From Candidatus Eiseniibacteriota bacterium (GTDB taxonomy: Bacteria > Joyebacterota > Joyebacteria > Joyebacterales > Joyebacteraceae), in the NCBI GenBank assembly GCA_030630395.1, contig DAOVNE010000136.1, positions 1 through 5,034 on the forward strand: DNA of 5,034 nt, given 5' to 3'. Under the pieces are notes generated by a model. The model did no database searches. It saw only the letters and a program-made list of their open reading frames with translations, and was not told the origin of the DNA. Positions 1 through 5,034 of this stretch are shown piece by piece; within the stretch, counting starts at the first letter, position 1; the number at the start of each line of letters is the position of its first letter. A program made the position numbers and the translations under genes.

Positions 1-53
1 CATTACGATTCCTGTTGAAGACAGATGTTTGCGCTGGGGGGGTTCTCTACGGT

Positions 54-60
54 GGAGGTG
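54..60 (+). promoter_or_regulatory. Ribosome binding site of the OsmC-family gene
   Basis: GGAGGTG ends four bases before the ATG at 65, with six bases between GGAGG and the ATG, which is near-ideal Shine-Dalgarno placement. This decides the start. A longer reading from a TTG at 29 would add twelve residues rich in Trp and Arg that do not look like an OsmC N terminus and would place this site inside the coding region. Confidence 0.8.
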
Positions 61-64
61 GTGG

Positions 65-484
65 ATGTACGAGGTCAAGGCAACTTGGGGCGGTGGCTTC
101 AAGTTTCTCGGTATTGACGGAGACGGCCGCGAGCTCAGGATGGACGCAAGCGTGGGAGCCGGTGGAGAGGGCGATGGCTACCGCCCGTCGGAGCTCCCGC
201 TTCTGGGGTTGGCCGGCTGCACAGGGATCGACACCCTGGAGATCCTCCAGAAGATGCGTCAGCCTGTTGAGGGGCTAGAGGTGCGAGTGGTGGCGTCACC
301 GAACGATGGGTATCCGGCGCGCTACACGCGGATCGAGGTGCAGTACACTGTACACGGCAAGGGCCTTTCGATGGAGAAGGTCGAGCGGGCCGTCAAGCTC
401 TCCGAAGACAAGTACTGCACGGTCGGGCAGACGCTTGCCAATGGAACGGAGATGATCCACACGATCGAACTGGTTGAGGGATAG
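65..484 (+). CDS. OsmC/Ohr-family protein
   Basis: This predicted 139-residue cytoplasmic protein has the usual length and pattern of the OsmC family, whose characterised members are thiol-dependent peroxidases that reduce organic hydroperoxides. The N terminus (YEVKATWGGG) resembles the first strand of the fold. A PSELPLLGLAGCTGID segment carries Glu44 and Cys52, and SEDKYCTVGQTL carries Cys118. These are the positions of the peroxidatic and resolving cysteines in the family, so the active site appears intact. The ATG at 65 is chosen for its Shine-Dalgarno sequence. The frame is open to the window edge, but the upstream residues do not look like OsmC. A short upstream frame ends in TGA at 16-18 and could be the tail of a preceding gene, which cannot be shown. 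tldD follows 32 bases downstream on the same strand, so co-transcription is likely. Family membership is confident. The true substrate is not, because many YhfA-like OsmC proteins have no known one. Confidence 0.9.
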   Translation: MYEVKATWGGGFKFLGIDGDGRELRMDASVGAGGEGDGYRPSELPLLGLAGCTGIDTLEILQKMRQPVEGLEVRVVASPNDGYPARYTRIEVQYTVHGKGLSMEKVERAVKLSEDKYCTVGQTLANGTEMIHTIELVEG

Positions 485-516
485 ATTCTATTGACAGACG
501 CCGTTAGGAGCGATGT

Positions 517-1887
517 ATGAAATCGCGCATCGAGCATGTGATGAAGAAGTTCGCCGACAGATGCGACTACCTTGAGGTTCATTTCGAGGAGACTGAGGAG
601 TCCAGCGTAGGCTTCACCGGTCCGCGATTGTCGGATCTCGGCCGCAAGATGAATTTCGGCGGCAACGTGCGCGCTCTTCACAGGGGCGGGTGGGGTTTCG
701 CGTCCTTCAACAGTGTCGAGCGTCTCGACGAGTTCGCGCAGTACGCGATCGACCAGGCCAAGACCGTCGGGAAGGCAACGAGTCAACTCGCCGAGGTTGA
801 ACCGGTGGTGGCTGACGTACCTGTTGACCTCAGGAACGACCCACGCGATGTGTCCCTCGAAGAGAAGGTCGAGACAATGAGGGCGTACAGTGAGCGCGCA
901 GTAGGCTTCAATGACGCCATCACGAGTTCGCTGGTCACGTACTTCGATCGCTTCCACAAGTTCTGGTTCGGCAACAGCGAAGGCGGCCTCGTCTACCAGG
1001 AGCGCGTCGACATCGGAGGGCGTGTGACACCGGTGGCGACACGCGACGGTGACACTCAAGGCTACAGCGTCGGTTTCGGTGGGAGCGACGACTTCAGCGT
1101 GGTCAGGGGGCTCGACAAGAAGATTGACGAAGCCTGTGGAGTGGCTTTGGGCAAGCTGGACGCGCCCAAGATAACGGGCGGAGAGTACACGGTGATCCTC
1201 GACCCGCGACTCGCCGGCGTCTTCATCCACGAGGCCTTCGGGCATCTGTCTGAGGGTGACAACGTGTATGAGGACAAGAGTCTTCAGAAGGTCATGAAGC
1301 TCGGGAGGAGGTTCGGTCAGAGCTTCCTCAACGTCTACGATACCGGGTTGGACAGAGGCCTACGTGGCCACCTCGTCTACGACGATGAGGGCGTGCCGAC
1401 CGAGAAGACGTACCTGATCCGGGACGGAGAGCTGGTCGGGAGGCTCCACTCGCGCGAGACCGCAGGCAAGATGGGGGAGAAACCGACAGGCAGCGCGCGT
1501 TGTCTCGACTACCGCTTCCCGCCGATCCCGCGGATGCGTAACACGTGCATCGCCGCAGGAGAGGCCACGTTCGATGAGATGATTGCCGGCGTCGACTACG
1601 GCGTTTACTGCATCTCCGCATCAGGCGGGCAGACGAACGGCGAGATGTTCACGTTCACGGCCGCCAACGCCAGGATGATCCGCGATGGGAAGCTGGCGGA
1701 GCAGGTTCGAGACGTGACGCTCACCGGAAACGTCTTCACCACTCTCGACAATATCGATCTCCTGGCAAATGACCTGGCTGCGCACGACGGCGGTGGAGGA
1801 TGTGGCAAGGCGGGACAGTTTCCACTGCCTGTCACCCACGGCTCCCCACACGTCAGGATTCAGAACGTCGTGATTGGAGGTGAGTAG
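517..1887 (+). CDS. tldD: TldD metalloprotease subunit
   Basis: This 456-residue protein is the catalytic member of the TldD/PmbA (peptidase U62) family. In E. coli, TldD and TldE form a heteromeric zinc peptidase that degrades unfolded or modified peptides, matures microcin B17 and helps remove the CcdA antitoxin. Visible landmarks in order are the N-terminal segment GGNVRALHRGGWGFASF (about 48-64), HEAFGH at 238-243 followed by LSEGD (the HExxxH zinc motif, with His238, Glu239 and His243), YDDEGVP at 288-294, PRMRNT at 338-343, and the Gly-rich GGGGCGKAGQ with Cys429, at the position of the third metal ligand in this family. Length is close to the E. coli protein (about 480). No signal peptide or membrane segment is seen, so it should be cytoplasmic. 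The ATG at 517 follows AGGAG (506-510) by six bases; an out-of-frame ATG at 513 is ignored. The substrate in this organism is unknown. Confidence 0.96.
   Translation: MKSRIEHVMKKFADRCDYLEVHFEETEESSVGFTGPRLSDLGRKMNFGGNVRALHRGGWGFASFNSVERLDEFAQYAIDQAKTVGKATSQLAEVEPVVADVPVDLRNDPRDVSLEEKVETMRAYSERAVGFNDAITSSLVTYFDRFHKFWFGNSEGGLVYQERVDIGGRVTPVATRDGDTQGYSVGFGGSDDFSVVRGLDKKIDEACGVALGKLDAPKITGGEYTVILDPRLAGVFIHEAFGHLSEGDNVYEDKSLQKVMKLGRRFGQSFLNVYDTGLDRGLRGHLVYDDEGVPTEKTYLIRDGELVGRLHSRETAGKMGEKPTGSARCLDYRFPPIPRMRNTCIAAGEATFDEMIAGVDYGVYCISASGGQTNGEMFTFTAANARMIRDGKLAEQVRDVTLTGNVFTTLDNIDLLANDLAAHDGGGGCGKAGQFPLPVTHGSPHVRIQNVVIGGE
1876..1884 (+). promoter_or_regulatory. Ribosome binding site of tldE, inside the end of tldD
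   Basis: GGAGGTGAG lies within the last codons of tldD, just before its TAG at 1885-1887. It stands eight bases (from GGAGG) before the GTG at 1889. Earlier in-frame candidates, TTG at 1874 and GTG at 1880, overlap the site itself and are therefore poor starts. The arrangement suggests that ribosomes finishing tldD initiate tldE. Confidence 0.75.
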
Positions 1888-1888
1888 G

Positions 1889-3235
1889 GTGAAGACGATC
1901 ATTGAGACAGCTCTCCGCAGAGGGGCCGCAAGGGCCGAGGTCTTCTACCTGAACTCGCTCCAGACAGAAGTGAACTACGAGGCCGGTCGACTCAAGGAGC
2001 TGGCCAACACTGAAGAGACAGGTTTCGCTCTGAGGCTGGTCAAGGATGGGAAGCTGGGCTTCGCTACGACAACGAAGCTCACCCAGCTGGATCGACTTGT
2101 GGACGATGCGCTCGCCACGGCGTCATGCGGCGATGACATGGAGTTTGATTTCGCTGTTGCCGGTGGGCTGCCCGACTTCACGTGTTTCGACAAGACCGTC
2201 GCGGAACTCTCCGTCGATGAGATGATGAAGCACTCGGAGGCAGGCGTCGCACGGCTGCTCGACTATGAGAAGGACATCCAGGCGGAGTCGGGAACCACAC
2301 GCGACATGCAGACCATCCATGTCATGAACTCGGACGGCGTCGATGCGAAGTTCGAGCGAACTCAGTATCAGTTCTACATTCATGGGCGGCTGATTGAGGG
2401 TACGAACATGCTCGATGGCGGCGCCTACTTCGGCGGCACGGCGATGGACGTCGAGTTCGACCAGTTGTACGAAAGGGCCGTGAACGAATTCAGACGCGCG
2501 CGGACGAACGTGGATCTGGCTAGCGGACGGACGACCGTTGTCCTCACCCCCAGAGCCGTGTCCGACATCATGCTGACCCTCAATCTCGGCGTCAGCGGAG
2601 CCCACGTCGAGCAGGGCATCTCTCCTCTCGCCGGGAAACTGGGGAAGTCCATCTTCGATGAGAGGATAACGGTTCGGGACGACGGCCTGAGGCCCGGCGG
2701 ATACAGGTCGGCTCCCATCGACGACGAGGGTGTTCCGATGCAGACGACAACGGTCGTGGAGTCGGGCGTGCTCAAGAGCTACCTGACCGATCTCAGAACG
2801 GCGCGCAAGCTGAACCACGCCGATACGGGCAACGGTCTCAAGGCGAAACGTCTCGTCGGCACGAAGGAGCTGGGCAAGTCTCCGATGCCCGAGATCACGA
2901 ACTGGGTGATGGAGGGTGGAGAGAAGCCGTACGAGGAACTCCTCTCCAATGTGGGAAGCGGCGTGCTTGTCGACAGCATCATGGGTCTTCTGATGTCCAA
3001 TCTCGTTGCCGGCGAGTTCGGCGGCAATCTGGCGTACGGACTCAAGATCGAGGACGGCAAGACGACCGGACGAGTGAAGGACGCCATGATCTCCGGCAAC
3101 ATCTACAAGCTGTTCAAGTCCAACATCATCGCGCTGTCCAAGGACGTGGAACTGACGGGGCTCCTCGGCGGCATCGGAACTCACTGGTACCCGTACGTGA
3201 TCCTGAAGGACGTGACGATCGCGACGAAATCGTAG
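1889..3235 (+). CDS. tldE: TldE/PmbA, non-catalytic partner of TldD
   Basis: This 448-residue protein belongs to the same family as TldD but is of the TldE (PmbA) type, the partner that lacks a metal site. The N-terminal domain shows the family pattern: GAARAEVFY (12-20), VNYEAGRLKEL (27-37) and GFALRLVKDGKLGFATT (44-60). Where TldD has HExxxH after a VVLTPR-like strand, this protein reads PRAVSDIMLTLNLGVSG (from 221), with no zinc motif. Further shared landmarks are DDEG at 278-281, GEFGGNLAYG at 375-384 and ISGN at 401-404. The C terminus has no GGGGCGK segment, so no third ligand either. It should pair with TldD in the cytoplasm, helping to form the closed proteolytic chamber seen in the E. 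coli complex. The GTG start at 1889 is set by the Shine-Dalgarno sequence in the end of tldD; only one base separates the two genes. The pair order, spacing and sequence make the call firm, though the cellular substrate is unknown. Confidence 0.94.
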   Translation: MKTIIETALRRGAARAEVFYLNSLQTEVNYEAGRLKELANTEETGFALRLVKDGKLGFATTTKLTQLDRLVDDALATASCGDDMEFDFAVAGGLPDFTCFDKTVAELSVDEMMKHSEAGVARLLDYEKDIQAESGTTRDMQTIHVMNSDGVDAKFERTQYQFYIHGRLIEGTNMLDGGAYFGGTAMDVEFDQLYERAVNEFRRARTNVDLASGRTTVVLTPRAVSDIMLTLNLGVSGAHVEQGISPLAGKLGKSIFDERITVRDDGLRPGGYRSAPIDDEGVPMQTTTVVESGVLKSYLTDLRTARKLNHADTGNGLKAKRLVGTKELGKSPMPEITNWVMEGGEKPYEELLSNVGSGVLVDSIMGLLMSNLVAGEFGGNLAYGLKIEDGKTTGRVKDAMISGNIYKLFKSNIIALSKDVELTGLLGGIGTHWYPYVILKDVTIATKS

Positions 3236-3240
3236 AACGT

Positions 3241-3258
3241 GGGCGCATACGTGCGCCC
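3241..3258 (+). repeat. Hairpin 1 of the intergenic array
   Basis: GGGCGCA (3241-3247) and TGCGCCC (3252-3258) are perfect reverse complements around a TACG loop, giving a seven-base-pair GC-rich stem. In RNA the loop UACG is of the stable UNCG tetraloop class, though it is closed here by A-U and not the usual C-G. It starts five bases after the tldE stop codon. It is not followed by a T-run, so it is not a typical intrinsic terminator, but it could protect or define the 3' end of the upstream transcript. Confidence 0.85.
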
Positions 3259-3269
3259 GATAGGGCTGT

Positions 3270-3287
3270 GGGCGCATACGTGCGCCC
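3270..3287 (+). repeat. Hairpin 2 of the intergenic array
   Basis: This is an exact second copy of the 18-base inverted repeat (arms 3270-3276 and 3281-3287, loop TACG). An overlapping longer pairing is also possible: ATAGGGC at 3260-3266 is the perfect complement of GCCCTAT at 3284-3290. The hairpin is followed by TATTAG, which is too short in T to be a convincing intrinsic terminator. Confidence 0.85.
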
Positions 3288-3310
3288 TATTAGACGCTGG
3301 GCGCATGAAC

Positions 3311-3317
3311 GGGAGGT
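3311..3317 (+). promoter_or_regulatory. Ribosome binding site of the DUF2207 gene
   Basis: GGGAGGT lies four bases before the ATG at 3322 (five bases from GGAGG), a strong Shine-Dalgarno sequence that decides the start over the in-frame ATG at 3337. It begins only five bases after the third GGGCGCAT half-repeat, so folding of the upstream array could affect access to it. Confidence 0.8.
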
Positions 3318-3321
3318 AGAT

Positions 3322-5034
3322 ATGCGGCGAGGAGTGATGGTCTTCTTCCTGGCGCTTGTCTTCCTGGCGACCATTACGCATGGTCCGGCCGGGGCCAAGA
3401 GCTACCACATCTCGGACGTGGACATAGACATCACCGTCAGGTCGGATGGAAGCTTCGAGTTTCGCGAGGCGCGCACCTTCGATTTCAACGGCGATTTCAC
3501 CTACGCCTTCTTCCAGGTCGAGAAGACATCGTCGTCAGGGGACGGCGTCGAGATCACCGATATCGTGGTGGGTGAGAATGGGGTCGCGTACACTCTGGGC
3601 TCCCCTCGAGACCTCGATGCTGAGCGTCCTCCCGGGACCTGCTACGTCTACTACAACTACAAGTCCCGCTATGCCTACGCGAAGTGGTTTTACCGCGCCG
3701 ATGATGAACGGCGCACCTTCGATATCTCATACACGGTTCACGACGCGGTCGTCGTCCACGATGATTTCGCCGTCCTCTACTGGAAGTTCATCGGCGAGAC
3801 CTGGGACATCCGGACAGATCGTGTCACCGGGCGCATCCACTTCCCACCCGGCGGGGACAAGGACCGTCTTCGGGCGTGGCTTCACGCGAACCTGACCAGC
3901 GAGTACACGATCGAGGATGAGAGGACCGTCAGCTTCTGGGTCGACAACTTGAGACCGGGCAGATTCGTAGAGCTTCGCATCCTCTTTCCGCCCGAGCTTG
4001 TTCCGGATGCGACCAGACGAGGGCGGGGGCCGATATGGGATACGACTCTGGCCGAAGAGACGATCCTTGTCGATGAGGCCAATCGCAGGAGGGTGGAGGC
4101 TCAGGAGTACGTTGCCGGTCGAGCAGCCCGGGCGCGCGCCGGGCTCGTCGCTGCGATCATCGTTTCCCTTCTCGCGCTCGGTGCGTGGACCGTGCTCTTC
4201 CTGAAGTACGGCCGCGAGCACAATGTGGAGTTCGAAGGCGACTACTTCCGGGAACTCCCGTCCGACCGTCCGCCCGCGGAGGTCGGCTACCTCTTCCGTT
4301 CCGGCGTGATCGGCGCCGGCGACATGGTCGCGACCATACTCGACCTGGCGAAGGGCGGGTACATCACCATCACTGAAACGATCGAGGAGAAACACGGACC
4401 CCTCAATCTTCTCGGTGGTGGCAAAGACTACGTCCTCGAGTGGGTGAACAAGGACGTCTCATCTCTGAACTCGTACGAGTCGAACCTGGTGCTCTTCCTC
4501 TTCAGCGCGGCGTGCGTCACCGGTGACAAGCTGTCCCTCAATGCCTTCAAGAAAGAGGCGCAGAAGCACTCGACCAAATTCCAGAAGTGGTTCAGTAAGT
4601 GGAAGAAGCGCATCGTCAAGAAATCGGAAGCGGAGGGGCTCCTCGAGCGGAAGAGCACCATCATGTCATATGTCTGTATCGCGATCGGCGTCGTTACGAT
4701 GTTCGTGGGTTTCGCGATCGCGATATTCGCAGAGACGCCGTACGCGCTCATCTGTTTCGTTGCCGGATTCACGATCCTGCTTCTCTCAATGCTCGTCAAG
4801 CGCAGGTCGTTCGAGGCAGGACTGGAGTTCAAGAAGTGGCAGGCGCTCAGGCGGTATCTGCTTCACTTCTCCACGCTGGATGAAGCGCCTCCGCAGTCGC
4901 TCACGCTCTGGGAGCACTTCCTCGTCTACGCAACAACTCTCGGTGTGGCCAAGGAGGTTCTGAAACAGCTCGAGCCGCTCCTTCCCAATATGGAGGCGGC
5001 CGCCGGTCGGACCTTCGCGCACGGATGGTACTAC
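3322..5034 (+). CDS. DUF2207 family membrane protein, 3' end outside window
   Basis: The frame is open for 571 codons from the ATG to the last base of the window, so the gene is truncated only by the window edge. Residues 1-25 form a signal peptide (MRRG, then a hydrophobic stretch, ending AGA before Lys26). Residues 27 to about 270 form the extracytoplasmic beta-rich DUF2207 domain, with the typical landmarks YWKFIGETWDI (153-163), HFPPG (from 173) and ELRILFPPEL (from 217). A membrane segment covers about 272-293. A cytoplasmic part with DMVATILDLAKGGYITIT (334-351) resembles a small winged-helix-like segment common in the family. Two more membrane segments lie at about 447-469 and 474-492. 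The tail LWEHFLVYATTLGVAKEV is a strong family signature. The Gly-rich C terminus often seen in the family is not reached. DUF2207 (YciQ-like) proteins have no established function. This gene is separated from tldE by 86 bases containing the palindromic array and may be a separate transcription unit. Confidence 0.88.
   Translation, partial: MRRGVMVFFLALVFLATITHGPAGAKSYHISDVDIDITVRSDGSFEFREARTFDFNGDFTYAFFQVEKTSSSGDGVEITDIVVGENGVAYTLGSPRDLDAERPPGTCYVYYNYKSRYAYAKWFYRADDERRTFDISYTVHDAVVVHDDFAVLYWKFIGETWDIRTDRVTGRIHFPPGGDKDRLRAWLHANLTSEYTIEDERTVSFWVDNLRPGRFVELRILFPPELVPDATRRGRGPIWDTTLAEETILVDEANRRRVEAQEYVAGRAARARAGLVAAIIVSLLALGAWTVLFLKYGREHNVEFEGDYFRELPSDRPPAEVGYLFRSGVIGAGDMVATILDLAKGGYITITETIEEKHGPLNLLGGGKDYVLEWVNKDVSSLNSYESNLVLFLFSAACVTGDKLSLNAFKKEAQKHSTKFQKWFSKWKKRIVKKSEAEGLLERKSTIMSYVCIAIGVVTMFVGFAIAIFAETPYALICFVAGFTILLLSMLVKRRSFEAGLEFKKWQALRRYLLHFSTLDEAPPQSLTLWEHFLVYATTLGVAKEVLKQLEPLLPNMEAAAGRTFAHGWYY

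Larger units (their letters stand above)
3241..3306 (+). repeat. Tandem palindromic repeat, 29-base period, 2.3 units
   Basis: GGGCGCAT starts at 3241, 3270 and 3299, exactly 29 bases apart each time. Units one and two share an identical 18-base inverted repeat (20 bases identical if the preceding GT is included) and then differ in an 11-base tail (GATAGGGCTGT against TATTAGACGCT). Unit three is only the left arm and then runs into the ribosome binding site of the next gene. The array fills most of the gap between tldE and the DUF2207 gene. It is non-coding in any convincing frame. It could be a REP-like intergenic palindrome family, a tandem protein-binding site or an RNA structure. The sequence alone does not decide among these. 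Confidence 0.88.

Noticed and set aside
491..519. TTGACA at 491-496, a perfect -35 hexamer before tldD
   Set aside because: At 17 bases spacing the -10 position reads TGTATG and overlaps the tldD start codon, so transcription would begin inside the gene. It is probably chance.
322..1245. Long open frame on the - strand (307 codons) antisense to the OsmC and tldD genes
   Set aside because: It overlaps two genes with clear family motifs. Long antisense frames are expected in GC-rich coding DNA with biased third positions. Its translation shows no recognisable domain.
2123..3277. Long open frame on the - strand (384 codons) antisense to tldE
   Set aside because: It is a mirror of tldE codon bias, with no recognisable domain. 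Its start region runs into the palindromic array, which explains the repeated peptide words there.
3241..3293. Intrinsic terminator after tldE formed by the hairpins
   Set aside because: The stems are strong, but neither is followed by a run of T (GATAGG and TATTAG follow). A weak or factor-assisted terminator remains possible, but a standard intrinsic one is not supported.
3241..3306. CRISPR-like array, because of regularly spaced repeats
   Set aside because: The repeated unit is an 18-base palindrome with 11-base tails and fewer than three full copies. Spacers of CRISPR length are absent and no cas gene is present.
3727..4395. Open frames in other phases and on the - strand within 3446-4963
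   Set aside because: They all lie inside the 571-codon DUF2207 frame, which has a signal peptide, membrane segments and family motifs. Their translations are low-complexity, rich in Arg and Ser, or featureless.

Overview
The window looks like chromosomal DNA from a GC-rich prokaryote (about 60% G+C by eye), most likely a bacterium. All genes lie on the + strand, carry strong GGAGG-type ribosome binding sites and are closely packed. One protein has a classical cleavable signal peptide. I cannot assign a phylum from sequence alone.

Layout: bases 1-64 are leader sequence or the edge of an upstream gene, with no assignable feature beyond the ribosome binding site at 54-60. Bases 65-484 encode a small OsmC/Ohr-family protein with both conserved cysteines. 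After a 32-base gap comes tldD (517-1887), with the HExxxH metalloprotease motif and the C-terminal cysteine of the TldD family. One base after its stop comes tldE/pmbA (1889-3235), the paralogous partner that lacks HExxxH. Its Shine-Dalgarno sequence lies inside the last codons of tldD, so the two are probably translationally coupled and form the TldD/TldE heteromeric peptidase. The first three genes are probably one transcription unit.

The 86-base gap at 3236-3321 holds the most unusual structure in the window. The 8-base word GGGCGCAT occurs three times with an exact 29-base period (3241, 3270, 3299). The first two copies are complete 18-base hairpins with TACG loops. The third is a half-copy just before the next ribosome binding site. 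The five complementary half-sites can pair in two mutually exclusive ways, so this may be a regulatory, terminator-like or mobile palindromic repeat element.

From 3322 to the window end (open, no stop) runs a membrane protein of the DUF2207 family, with a signal peptide, an extracytoplasmic beta-rich domain and three predicted membrane segments. Its C terminus is outside the window.

Nothing here is a clearly new biological system. The core is a conserved peptidase pair with an OsmC neighbour, and the repeat array before the DUF2207 gene is the item most worth checking.
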